64,000 bases of DNA. Origin: Massilia varians (GTDB lineage: Bacteria; Pseudomonadota; Gammaproteobacteria; Burkholderiales; Burkholderiaceae_D). Position 1 is the stretch's first letter. Every line of letters starts with the position of its first letter. This document shows positions 6,793 to 14,629 of this stretch, one piece after another. Below the pieces are notes generated by a model. That model saw nothing but the letters and a program-made list of their open reading frames with translations, was not told where the DNA came from and ran no database searches. The position numbers and the translations under genes were made by a program. The stretch covers positions 3,597,001-3,661,000 of the forward strand of contig NZ_AP026966.1 of NCBI RefSeq assembly GCF_027923905.1, read 5' to 3'.

Positions 6793-9045
6793 TCATTGGC
6801 GGCGCGCCTCCATCACCCCTTTCACCTCGGCGATCGCCGCCAGCGCCTTGTTCAGCTGCCCAGTCGACCCGATCTCCGCCGTGAACACCATGCGCGCCTG
6901 CCCCTTGCTGCTTTGCGTGTTCACGCCGATTACGTTGATCTTCTCGCGCATGAACACGTCCGAGATATCGCGCAGCAGCCCTTGCCGGTCCATCGCCAGG
7001 ATGAACAGGTCGACCGGATACACGGTTTCCAGCCCGGCCGAACCCCACTCGGTCTGGATCACCCGCTCGGGCGCCTTGGCGCGCATCTCGGCGAAGTTCT
7101 TGCAGCTCAGGCGGTGGATCGAGACGCCCTTGCCGCGCGTGACGAAGCCGCAGATCGGGTCCGGCGGCGCCGGCTTGCAGCATTTGGCGAGCATGGTCAT
7201 CAAGCCCTCGGTGCCGACCACCAGCACGCCCGACTTGGCGCCCTGCTCCACGCTCGAGGCGCGGCTCTTGTTGACCACCGCTTCGTCGACCGGCGGCGGG
7301 CTTTCCGCCGTGTCGTGCAGGGCCGCTTCCACGTGGCGCAGGCTGAACTTCTCCTTGCCGACCTGGATGAACAGCTCGTCGACCTTGGCAAAGCCCAGTT
7401 TCTGCGCCAGCGCTTCCAGGTTGACCGCGGTCTTGCCCTCGCGCTGGAGCGACTTTTCGACCAGCGCGCGTCCCTGCGCCAGGGTCTCGGCCTGTTCCTG
7501 GGCGTGGAACCAGGCCCGGATCTTGGAGCGAGTGCGGCTGCTGACCGTGTAGCCGGGACTGAGCCAGTCGCGCGAGGGCCCCTGGGTGCCGGTCGGGCCC
7601 TTGGCGGTGATGATCTCGCAGGTCTGGCCGTTGCGCAAAGGCGTGTTCAGCGGCACCATCACGCCGTCGATCTTGGCGCCGCGGCAGCGGTGGCCCACCT
7701 CGCTGTGCAGGTGGTAGGCGAAGTCGATCGGGGTCGCGCCCTGCGGCAGTTCGAGCACCCGCGCCTGCGGCGTCAGCACGAAGATGCGGTCGTCCAGGGT
7801 GGCGGCCTTGAGCTTCTCGACCCATTCCTTCTGCAGGTCTTCCTGGCCCGCGACCACGTCGGCCACGTCGCTCTTCCAGGCCAGCAGCTGGCGCAGCCAG
7901 GCGATCTTCTCGTCGTACTTCTGGCTCTTGAAGTTGGAACCGCCCTCTTCCTTGTAGCGCCAGTGGGCGGCGACGCCGTACTCGGCGAAGTTGTGCATCT
8001 CCTGGGTGCGGATCTGCACTTCCAGCGGCCGCCCGTCCTCGGCGGTGACGACCGTGTGCAGCGACTGGTAGCCGTTCGGCTTGGGGCGCGAGATGTAGTC
8101 GTCGAATTCCTTCGGGATCGGGGTCCAGATGTTGTGGACGATCCCCAGCACCGTGTAGCAGGCCTTGACGTCCTCGACGATCACGCGGAAGGCGCGCACG
8201 TCGTACAGCGAGGAGAAATCGAGCTCCTTGCCGCGCATCTTCTTCCAGATGCTGTAGATGTGTTTCGGCCGGCCCGAGACCTCGGCCTTGATGCCGGCCT
8301 CGCGCAGCTCCTTTTCCAGCCGGTCGATCGAGGACTGCACGAAGCCTTCGCGCTGCGCGCGCTTCTCTTCGAGCATCCTGGCGATCTGGCGGTAGGCATC
8401 CGGCTCGATGAAGCGGAAGGACAGGTCTTCCAGCTCCCACTTGAGCTGCCAGATGCCAAGCCGGTTGGCCAGCGGCGCGTAGAACTCGAGTACCTCGCGC
8501 CCATAGGCGCGGGTGACCTCGTCGAAGCGCTTCTGCTCGGCGAAGTAGCGCAGGCTGGTGGCGCAGGCGGCCAGCCGCATCAGCACCACGCGCATGTCCG
8601 AGGCCATCGCCAGCAGCATCTTGCGCAAGGTCTCGACCTGGGCGGCGGCCTGCTGGGCGGCGTTCTTGCCGGCGCTCTTCGCTTCGGCGACCTGGTCCTT
8701 GCCAGCGGTGAGGTCGCGCAGCTTGACCAGCTGGTAGACGCCCTGCACCAGGTTCGAGACCTCCTTGCCGAAGCGCTCTTCGAGCGAGCCGGCCACCGCC
8801 GGGTCCATCATCGCCAGCTCGAACAGCAGGCCGGCAATGCGGGTCTCGGCATCGGTGCGCAGCAGCGCCAGCGTGCCGGCCACGCCGAGCGAGAATTCGA
8901 ACGCATCCTGGCCGGTGCCGGCGCTGCGCTCGCCATACATGCTGCCGGCGTAATCCAGCGCCGCCTGGACCCGCGCGCAGTCTTCCACGCCGAGTCCCTG
9001 GACCAGCTGGGTGCTGGCGTCACCGAGTAAAACGCTTGCGACCAT
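6793..9045 (-). CDS. relA: RelA-type (p)ppGpp synthetase
   Basis: 750 residues with the long RelA/SpoT layout. The N-terminal hydrolase domain lacks the catalytic HD motif (LLFELAMMD at 73-81, as in monofunctional RelA). The synthetase domain is at about 240-360, with GRPKHIYSIWKKM and YDVRAFRVIVED. TGS is at about 400-465 (FVLTPQ...LPQGATPIDFAYHLH), a Cys-rich zinc-finger/RIS region has AKCCKP, and a C-terminal ACT domain ends the protein. It should make (p)ppGpp on stalled ribosomes from ATP and GTP/GDP. It probably cannot hydrolyse it, so a separate SpoT should exist elsewhere. ridA is 20 bases upstream and the MCE genes follow 78 bases downstream. Confidence 0.95.
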   Translation of the reverse strand: MVASVLLGDASTQLVQGLGVEDCARVQAALDYAGSMYGERSAGTGQDAFEFSLGVAGTLALLRTDAETRIAGLLFELAMMDPAVAGSLEERFGKEVSNLVQGVYQLVKLRDLTAGKDQVAEAKSAGKNAAQQAAAQVETLRKMLLAMASDMRVVLMRLAACATSLRYFAEQKRFDEVTRAYGREVLEFYAPLANRLGIWQLKWELEDLSFRFIEPDAYRQIARMLEEKRAQREGFVQSSIDRLEKELREAGIKAEVSGRPKHIYSIWKKMRGKELDFSSLYDVRAFRVIVEDVKACYTVLGIVHNIWTPIPKEFDDYISRPKPNGYQSLHTVVTAEDGRPLEVQIRTQEMHNFAEYGVAAHWRYKEEGGSNFKSQKYDEKIAWLRQLLAWKSDVADVVAGQEDLQKEWVEKLKAATLDDRIFVLTPQARVLELPQGATPIDFAYHLHSEVGHRCRGAKIDGVMVPLNTPLRNGQTCEIITAKGPTGTQGPSRDWLSPGYTVSSRTRSKIRAWFHAQEQAETLAQGRALVEKSLQREGKTAVNLEALAQKLGFAKVDELFIQVGKEKFSLRHVEAALHDTAESPPPVDEAVVNKSRASSVEQGAKSGVLVVGTEGLMTMLAKCCKPAPPDPICGFVTRGKGVSIHRLSCKNFAEMRAKAPERVIQTEWGSAGLETVYPVDLFILAMDRQGLLRDISDVFMREKINVIGVNTQSSKGQARMVFTAEIGSTGQLNKALAAIAEVKGVMEARRQ

Positions 9046-9065
9046 CTAGCTCGTGTGCCTCCGCT

Positions 9066-9416
9066 TCAGCGCAGGGCTGCGGTGATGCACACCTCGACCA
9101 GGCATGCGGGATTGGCCAGCTTGGCTTCGACGGTGGCGCGCGGCGGGGTGTGGCCCTGCGGCACCCACTCGTCCCAGACGCTGTTCATGCCGGCGAAGTG
9201 CTCCATGCTCGACACGAAGATCTGGCACATCAGGATGCAGGACTTGTCGCTGCCGGCTTCGTTCAGCAGGCGGTCGACGTGGCCCAGCACCTCGCGCATC
9301 TGGCCTTCGATCCCTTGCGTCGTGTCCTCGGCGATCTGGCCGGCCAGGTAGACGGTGCCGTTGTGGATGGCGGTTTCGGACAGGCGCTTGCCTACGTGGT
9401 GTCGTTTGATTTCCAT
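9066..9416 (-). CDS. RidA-family protein
   Basis: 116 residues, the usual length for YjgF/RidA. Family features are visible: LAGQIAEDTTQGIEGQMREVL and the C-terminal PPRATVEAKLANPACLVEVC, whose arginine normally contacts the substrate carboxylate. Members deaminate reactive enamine/imine intermediates from amino-acid metabolism or act in related detoxification. It lies between an alpha/beta hydrolase gene (31 bases upstream) and relA (20 bases downstream), all on the minus strand, so co-transcription is likely. Confidence 0.88.
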   Translation of the reverse strand: MEIKRHHVGKRLSETAIHNGTVYLAGQIAEDTTQGIEGQMREVLGHVDRLLNEAGSDKSCILMCQIFVSSMEHFAGMNSVWDEWVPQGHTPPRATVEAKLANPACLVEVCITAALR

Positions 9417-9447
9417 AGCTGCTTTCTCATAAAACGTGGCGGAAGCC

Positions 9448-10335
9448 TCATGCTCCGCCGACTAAAAATTCGCGTGCGATCGCGATCTGTTCCTGCCGGA
9501 CGAAGGTGGGCGCATGGCCCACGCCCGGGATCTCGACCAGCCGCGGCTTCGGTCCGCGCGCGCACATCTCCAGGGCCGCCGCGCGCGACAGCAGGTCGGA
9601 CTGCTCGCCGCGCACGAGCAAGGTCGGGCAGCGGATCGCATCCCAGGCCGCCCACAGCTGCGCCTCGTCGCCGGCCGCGCGTTCCGGCGTCAGCGCGCGG
9701 AAGGGCTCGGCCAGGCCGAGGTCGTAGTGGCGCACCCACTGGCCGCCCGGCTCCTGGCGCAGCACGTCGCTGGCCAGCTTGAACCATTCTTCCTCGGTAT
9801 GCGGCCCGAAGGACATCGACACGGCTTTCACATAGGCCGCGCCGGTATCGAAATCGGGGAAACGGATGTCCTGGCCGATGTACTCGCCGATGCGCGCCAG
9901 CGCGCCCTGGTCCAGCACCGGCCCGATGTCGTTGAGGACCAGCTTGCGCACCGGGCTGTCCTCGAGCGACGCCAGGATCATGCCGATCAGGCCGCCCATC
10001 GAGGTGCCGAACCAGTGCACGCCGAGGCTGTCGTCCCGGGTAACGCGTGCGATCAGGGTGACCATGTCGGCGACATACTGCGGCACCGTGTAGTACGCTG
10101 GATCGCGCAGGCGGCCGGAGCGGCCGCGGCCGACCACGTCCGGACAGACCACGCGGTACTCGTCGCACAGGGCGCGCGCCAGGTGGTCGAAGTCGTCGGC
10201 CACGCGGGTGACGCCGTGCACGCACACCAACACCTTCGGATTCGCGGGGTCGCCCCACTCCTTGTAGGCCATGCGGTGCAGGCCGGCGGGCGAGCTGCAC
10301 TGCACGCTTTTCAATCTGGCTTCGCCGATTTGCAC
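9448..10335 (-). CDS. Alpha/beta-fold hydrolase
   Basis: 295 residues. The fold is shown by VLVCVHGVTRVADDFD (oxyanion region), the nucleophile elbow GTSMGGLIG, an acid after TLLVRGEQSDLLS and the catalytic histidine in PGVGHAPTF. The substrate cannot be told from the sequence; esters, lactones or C-C bonds are all possible. The start is a GTG, because the only in-frame ATGs lie inside the core domain. It is the first gene of the apparent hydrolase-ridA-relA-MCE run. Confidence 0.85.
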   Translation of the reverse strand: MQIGEARLKSVQCSSPAGLHRMAYKEWGDPANPKVLVCVHGVTRVADDFDHLARALCDEYRVVCPDVVGRGRSGRLRDPAYYTVPQYVADMVTLIARVTRDDSLGVHWFGTSMGGLIGMILASLEDSPVRKLVLNDIGPVLDQGALARIGEYIGQDIRFPDFDTGAAYVKAVSMSFGPHTEEEWFKLASDVLRQEPGGQWVRHYDLGLAEPFRALTPERAAGDEAQLWAAWDAIRCPTLLVRGEQSDLLSRAAALEMCARGPKPRLVEIPGVGHAPTFVRQEQIAIAREFLVGGA

Positions 10336-10452
10336 CTTCGCCCCCGCTCAGTCATGACAATATTGGTTACTTTGCATCGCAACACGCCATTTTACTTGGC
10401 ATTGCCATTAGAATTCTACCAATTCTGAGGAAGCAACCCGTTCACCCACAAA

Positions 10453-10572
10453 GGGCTCCTCGAAAAACCGTCGCGAGCGGCAGCAATGGTGGCCGAGAAG
10501 CGGAGCTGTACTAAGGTACAGTGAGCATCGCAGGCCGCCAGTGCAACGCGCAGCAGGTTTTTTGAGGTGCCC
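10453..10572. repeat. 120-bp imperfect palindromic element
   Basis: A long inverted repeat. The outer arms are GGGC-n-CCTC-n-AAAAACC at 10453-10469 and its near-exact complement at 10556-10572. The arms stay partly complementary to the centre, where CTGTAC (10506-10511) and GTACAG (10516-10521) close on a TAAG loop. The size and layout are like ERIC-type miniature intergenic repeats. Transcribed RNA would fold into one long hairpin. It ends 17 bases before the bdh start codon, so it sits in that gene's leader. Confidence 0.75.
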
Positions 10573-10588
10573 GCAACTAGAGGACGCA

Positions 10589-11383
10589 ATGAAATCCAAT
10601 ATGCTCAGCGGTAAAACAGCACTCGTCACCGGTTCCACCTCGGGCATCGGCCTGGGAATCGCCCGCTCGCTGGCGGAACAGGGCGCCAACATCGTGTTCA
10701 ACGGCTTCGGCGACGCCCAGCAGATCGAGAAACTCTACACGGACGTGGGCGTCGAATTCGGCGTGCAGACCGCCTACCACAATGCCGACATGAGCAAGCC
10801 GCTTGAAATCGAGGCGATGATGAAATTCGCCGCGGACAAGTTCGGCGGCGTCGACATCCTGGTCAACAATGCCGGCATCCAGCACGTGGCGACCGTGGAC
10901 GAGTTCCCGCCGGAGAAGTGGGATGCGATCCTTGCCATCAACCTGACCTCGGCCTTCCACACCAGCCGCCTGGCCATCCCCGGCATGAAGCAGAAGAACT
11001 GGGGCCGCATCATCAACCTGGCCTCGGTGCACGGCCTGGTCGGCTCGAGCGGCAAGTCGGCCTATGTCGCGGCCAAGCACGGCCTGGTCGGCTTCACCAA
11101 GGTGACCGCGCTCGAACTCGCCGCCACCGGCGTCACCTGCAACGCGATCTGCCCGGGCTGGGTCCTGACCCCGCTGGTGCAGAAGCAGGTCGACGACCGC
11201 GCCGCGCGCGACGGCCTGTCCAACGACGAGGCCAAGAAAGCCCTGCTGAGCGAAAAGCAGCCGTCCGGCGAGTTCGTCACCCCGGCCGAACTGGGCGCGC
11301 TGGCCGTGTTCTTCTGCTCGCCTGCCGGCGACCAGGTGCGCGGCGTGGCTTGGAACATGGACGGCGGCTGGGCCGCGCAGTAA
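10589..11383 (+). CDS. bdhA: 3-hydroxybutyrate dehydrogenase
   Basis: 264 residues, an SDR enzyme that interconverts (R)-3-hydroxybutyrate and acetoacetate with NAD. Seen: the cofactor loop TGSTSGIGLGIA, NNAGIQHV, the catalytic serine in LASVHGL, YVAAKHG (Tyr-xxx-Lys) and the C-terminal QPSGEFVTPAELGALA region typical of this enzyme. AGAGG sits 6 bases before the ATG. The enzyme fits polyhydroxybutyrate or ketone-body turnover; scoAB, which activates acetoacetate, lies 11 kb away in this window. Confidence 0.93.
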   Translation: MKSNMLSGKTALVTGSTSGIGLGIARSLAEQGANIVFNGFGDAQQIEKLYTDVGVEFGVQTAYHNADMSKPLEIEAMMKFAADKFGGVDILVNNAGIQHVATVDEFPPEKWDAILAINLTSAFHTSRLAIPGMKQKNWGRIINLASVHGLVGSSGKSAYVAAKHGLVGFTKVTALELAATGVTCNAICPGWVLTPLVQKQVDDRAARDGLSNDEAKKALLSEKQPSGEFVTPAELGALAVFFCSPAGDQVRGVAWNMDGGWAAQ

Positions 11384-11390
11384 GCCCGCC

Positions 11391-11771
11391 ATGAGCGAAC
11401 GCCTCGACGAACAACGCTTGCAGGACGCCTGCCAGGAACTGGCCCGGGTAGTCCTTGCCGCCGGCCAGCCCCAGGTCTCGAACGACATCCTCGAAACGCT
11501 GGCCGACCGTTTCTTTCGCGAGGTCGTCGATTTCGCCCCCGGCGTCGCCCGCGCCGGGCGCGATCCGAACCTCCTGGTCCGCGCGGTGCACTACCTGAAC
11601 GATGCCCACGCCCTGCCCCTGATGGGCACTGACATGGAATGGTTCCGCCAGGCGCTGCAGTGCCTGGTGGAGCTGGCCGTGCCGGGCATCGCCCTGTCCG
11701 AACAGGGCGGCGCCTTCCTGCGCGACGTGCAGTTCGGGATCGAGCAGTCGCTCGGGGACCTGGAGGGTTGA
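11391..11771 (+). CDS. Conserved-looking hypothetical protein
   Basis: 126 residues, acidic and helical, without signal peptide or membrane segment and with no motif I recognise. It begins 7 bases after bdhA. Its stop overlaps the next start (TGATG), so it is embedded in a three-gene operon with bdhA and the SMP-30-like gene. The codon use matches its neighbours. Function unknown. Confidence 0.65.
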   Translation: MSERLDEQRLQDACQELARVVLAAGQPQVSNDILETLADRFFREVVDFAPGVARAGRDPNLLVRAVHYLNDAHALPLMGTDMEWFRQALQCLVELAVPGIALSEQGGAFLRDVQFGIEQSLGDLEG

Positions 11772-12691
11772 TGTCCCTGTCCGCAAAGCTGCTCTTGCTG
11801 TCGCTGGCCTTCGCGGCGACGAACGCCCTTGCCGCGTCCTGCGGGGCGCCGCCGTCGGGCGAGCTGAAGGCCGAACGCGTCGCCGCCGTCACGCCCTCGC
11901 GCGCCGAGCCGGGCCTGTACGAAGGGCCGGTGTGGGTCGAGGATGCGCTCTACTTTTCCGACTTCAGCTTCGCCAAGGGCTTTCCCTCGCGGGTGCGCAA
12001 GCTGGCCGCGGACGGCACGGTCAGCACCTTCATCGAGGACAGCGGCAGCAACGGCCTGGCCGTGGATGCGGGCGGCAGGCTGGTGCTGGCCAGCCACAAG
12101 GACAAGGCGCTGCTGCGCCATGTCCCGGATGGCCAGGCCGTGCGGCTGGCCGGCGGTTTCCAGGGCCATGTGTTCAACTCGCCCAACGACATCGCCATCG
12201 CGGGCGACGGGACGCTCTACTTTACCGATCCCGACTGGCAAAAGGCGGCCGCGCCCGGCGGGCAGCCGGTGACGGGCATCTACCGCGTCGCACCAAACGG
12301 CGAGGTGACGCTGGTGGACGGCACCCGTCCGAATCCCAACGGGATCGCGCTGTCGCCCGCCGGCGACGTCCTGTACGTGAACGCCAGCGACGGCTTGCTG
12401 GTGGCCTATCCGATCGTCAAGGGCGTGCCGCAGGCCGGGCGCTCCCTGGTGAGCGGACTGGAAGGCGCTGACGGCATGGCGGTCGATTGCCACGGCAACC
12501 TGTATGTGACCGAGCACGGGGCGCAACGGGTGCGGGTGTTTTCGCCGCAGGGCCGGCAGCTGGCGACGATCCGGGTGGATGCCAATGTCACCAATGCGGC
12601 TTTCGGCGGCAAGGACGGCAAGACCTTGTATATCACCGGGGCTGGGGTGCTGTGGAGGCTGCCGCTGAAGGTGAGCGGGATGCCGTATTGA
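11771..12691 (+). CDS. Secreted SMP-30/gluconolactonase-family protein
   Basis: 306 residues with a signal peptide (about 1-21, ending NALA). It is followed by a six-bladed beta-propeller of the SMP-30/lactonase type: EGPVWVEDALYFSDF, NDIAIAGDGTLYFTDPDW and the repeated PNGIALSP and GMAVDCHGNLYV blades, with acidic and asparagine residues placed for a central calcium. Members hydrolyse sugar or other lactones. The ATG at 11771 overlaps the previous stop and matches the signal peptide. A hairpin about 100 bases downstream may end the transcript. Confidence 0.88.
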   Translation: MSLSAKLLLLSLAFAATNALAASCGAPPSGELKAERVAAVTPSRAEPGLYEGPVWVEDALYFSDFSFAKGFPSRVRKLAADGTVSTFIEDSGSNGLAVDAGGRLVLASHKDKALLRHVPDGQAVRLAGGFQGHVFNSPNDIAIAGDGTLYFTDPDWQKAAAPGGQPVTGIYRVAPNGEVTLVDGTRPNPNGIALSPAGDVLYVNASDGLLVAYPIVKGVPQAGRSLVSGLEGADGMAVDCHGNLYVTEHGAQRVRVFSPQGRQLATIRVDANVTNAAFGGKDGKTLYITGAGVLWRLPLKVSGMPY

Positions 12692-12791
12692 GTCGCCTGG
12701 CGCGCACGTCCCGAGAACCGCGCTGATGGCGGGAGGCGAGGTAGTTTACGTTTTGATTGCCACACGGTCAAAGCTTGGGTAGTGTCGGAGC

Positions 12792-12818
12792 GACAAGGGG
12801 CGCTAAACGCCCCTTGTC
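12792..12818. terminator. Stem-loop between convergent genes
   Basis: Perfect 11-bp stem GACAAGGGGCG / CGCCCCTTGTC with a CTAAA loop, lying between the ends of the plus-strand SMP-30 gene and the minus-strand small membrane gene. On the plus strand it is followed by GTTT only. It is probably a shared, weak bidirectional terminator. Confidence 0.6.
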
Positions 12819-12822
12819 GTTT

Positions 12823-13017
12823 CTACGCACTTCCCCTAACCCGCCTAGCTCGACGGCTCCGGAGCCTCAACACCAATGCTGTGAGGATTGCCGTGCCGAG
12901 GAATGAAAGGACGATGATGTTAAACGCCTTCTCGACATACATTTTCGACGGTAAGGCCAGATATACAAGCGCGGCCACCAAAAAGGCGACAACAAGCGAA
13001 ATGAACGTGTTTTTCAT
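12823..13017 (-). CDS. Small two-helix membrane protein (possible immunity protein)
   Basis: 64 residues with two hydrophobic helices (about 4-22 and 33-52) and a strongly basic tail (RLRSRRARRVR). Its ATG overlaps the stop of the preceding gene by 4 bases (ATGA), so the two are translated together. Sitting directly behind a candidate type VI effector, it has the position of an immunity protein. That role is inference, since no immunity family is recognised. Confidence 0.6.
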   Translation of the reverse strand: MKNTFISLVVAFLVAALVYLALPSKMYVEKAFNIIVLSFLGTAILTALVLRLRSRRARRVRGSA

Positions 13018-13436
13018 GCGAATGGCTCCGCAGCAGGACAATTCAGGTACATACCGGCGTTACTTCCGCCAGCCTGCACAATCTCTTCTACAAAAGACGC
13101 ACAATTGTTGGGCAAGACCAACCAGCGCCATTTCCTTGCTAGTAGTTCTTCCAATTTCTTGTGTGCCCCGGCAGGGTTCGGAAGCGGGACAATCCAGCGG
13201 CGAATCTCACGCTTCCCGTTCTCCTTTAGATAACGCATGTACCCGCTCTCTGTCATGAACTTAGGCAGATCGTTCTTCCCTGCTACGTGGAAGTACCAAC
13301 CATTGCCCACATGAAGCAAAGCGTGACCGCACACGTTGATGAAGTCTCCAGACACGATCACAGCGCATGTATGCTTGAAGTCAGCCGTTTTGAGTGGGCA
13401 GAGGACCATTTCATCCCCGGTGTAGGGTTCGGCCAT
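13014..13436 (-). CDS. Permuted papain-fold (NlpC/P60- or LRAT-like) protein, candidate T6SS effector
   Basis: 140 residues. CGHALLHVGNGWYFHVAG places a histidine (H38) in a first strand, and LPNNCASFVEEIV places a cysteine (C112) later. This H-before-C order is typical of permuted NlpC/P60 and LRAT-like hydrolases, which cut peptides or acyl bonds. There is no signal peptide, which fits delivery by a secretion system. Nine bases separate it from the original stop codon of the interrupted hcp, and GGGGG precedes the ATG, so hcp, this gene and the small membrane gene were one operon. The IS inside hcp may now cut it off from its promoter. The effector role is inferred. Confidence 0.7.
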   Translation of the reverse strand: MAEPYTGDEMVLCPLKTADFKHTCAVIVSGDFINVCGHALLHVGNGWYFHVAGKNDLPKFMTESGYMRYLKENGKREIRRWIVPLPNPAGAHKKLEELLARKWRWLVLPNNCASFVEEIVQAGGSNAGMYLNCPAAEPFA

Positions 13437-13484
13437 AATCGCCCCCTAGCACACTTTATGGGCGGTACAGTCCCATCCACCCTG

Positions 13485-13490
13485 AGTATT
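13485..13490. repeat. Left target-site duplication (AGTATT)
   Basis: Six bases directly outside the left end of the insertion element, identical to those at 14592-14597. Both copies are read as part of hcp. Confidence 0.85.
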
Positions 13491-14591
13491 TGTTTAGTTT
13501 CGTGCGATCATCTCCCTCGCCGTAGCTGGCCTTTGTTCCGTGCAAAGGCTATGCTGGGCGAGTTGATTGCTGGGTTCAGCAGTCCCGGCATTCAATCGCA
13601 CCAGGAGCAATTGGCAGCATGAGTTCACGTATTCACCCGCAGGCCCGTACCACACCGAAAATCCGGCAAGAGATCAAGGATTCGGGCCTGTCGGACCGGC
13701 AGGCCGCCAAGGTCTTCAACATCAGCCGCGCTACCGCCCGCAAATGGCTCAAGCGCGACGACGTGCAGGACCGCTCGCACCGTGCCCATACCCTGCACAC
13801 GACCCTGAGCGCAGCGCAGGAGAACATTGTGCTCGCGCTACGCCAGTCGCTCTTCCTGCCGCTCGACGATCTGCTGTTCATCACGCGGCAATACATCAAT
13901 GCCGACGTCTCCCGGTCGGGCATCGCACGCCTGCTCAAGCGCGAGGGCATGTCGCGCCTTGAAGACGTGATCCCGAAGGCCGAAGGCGAAACGATCTCTC
14001 CGAAGAAGACCTTCAAGGACTACGAGCCAGGCTTCATTCATATCGACATCAAGTATTTGCCCCAGATGCCGGACGAGACCTCGCGCCGTTACCTGTTCGT
14101 CGCCATCGACCGCGCCACGCGCTGGGTCTTCATGCACATCTACGGCGACATGACTGACAAGAGCAGCGTCGATTTCCTGCGCCGCTTGAAGCTGGCCTCG
14201 CCGATCAAGATCAGCAAGATCCTGACCGATAACGGCTCGCAATTTACCGACCGTTTCGCCACCAAGGACAAGAAGCCAAGCGGGCAGCACGCCTTCGACG
14301 TGGCTTGCGCCGCACTGCCTGCCGAGCACCGCCTGGCGCCGCCGCGGCATCCGCAAACGAACGGCATGGTCGAACGCTTCAACGGACGTATCAACGAACT
14401 GCTGCAGCAAACCCGCTTCGACAGCAGAGCCGACCTGGAAACGACCTTGCTGAACTATTTGAAGCTGTACAACCACCACATCCCGCAGCGTGCACTCGAC
14501 GCCAAAACGCCCATCCTGGCGCTCAAGGAATGGCAGCAGAAACGGCCAGAATTATTCGTTAAACGGGTCTATGAACAGGCGGGACTTGACA
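13491..14591 (+). mobile_element. IS481-like insertion sequence, 1101 bp
   Basis: The ends are defined by the AGTATT direct repeats on each side. The left end reads TGTTTAGTTTCGTGCGATCA. The right end read inward is TGTCAAGTCCCGCCTGTTCA, identical at 12 of 20 positions including the first TGT and an AGT at 6-8, a usual IS481-type terminus. It carries one transposase gene in the plus direction. The size fits the family. The intact target duplication and the exact restorability of hcp suggest a recent insertion. Confidence 0.88.
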
Positions 14592-14629
14592 AGTATTCCC
14601 CTGCGTTCCGCCCCTTATGCTCTGCTTGA
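13619..14629 (+). CDS. IS481-family transposase
   Basis: 336 residues. An N-terminal helix-turn-helix (about 15-45, LSDRQAAKVFNISRATARKW) binds the ends. An integrase-core (rve) DDE domain follows, with the first aspartate in FIHIDIKYLP, the second in KILTDNGSQFT and the glutamate in HPQTNGMVERFNGR. Length and layout match IS481 transposases. The frame has no stop inside the element: it leaves through the right terminus at 14591 and ends at a TGA in antisense hcp DNA, so the last 12 residues come from the target. It is probably still active. Confidence 0.9.
   Translation: MSSRIHPQARTTPKIRQEIKDSGLSDRQAAKVFNISRATARKWLKRDDVQDRSHRAHTLHTTLSAAQENIVLALRQSLFLPLDDLLFITRQYINADVSRSGIARLLKREGMSRLEDVIPKAEGETISPKKTFKDYEPGFIHIDIKYLPQMPDETSRRYLFVAIDRATRWVFMHIYGDMTDKSSVDFLRRLKLASPIKISKILTDNGSQFTDRFATKDKKPSGQHAFDVACAALPAEHRLAPPRHPQTNGMVERFNGRINELLQQTRFDSRADLETTLLNYLKLYNHHIPQRALDAKTPILALKEWQQKRPELFVKRVYEQAGLDKYSPAFRPLCSA
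14592..14597. repeat. Right target-site duplication (AGTATT)
   Basis: Second copy of the six-base duplication flanking the insertion element, followed by the rest of the hcp 5' part on the minus strand. Confidence 0.85.

Noticed and set aside
5173..9030. Plus-strand open frame of 1285 codons across MlaD, MlaE and relA
   Set aside because: It is antisense to three clear genes, is rich in Arg/Gln/His/Gly as expected from high-GC third positions, and has no domain pattern.
13491..14591. Assigning the insertion element to the IS3 family
   Set aside because: There is only one transposase frame, no frameshift signal, and its single frame, size and TGT-type ends fit the IS481 group better.
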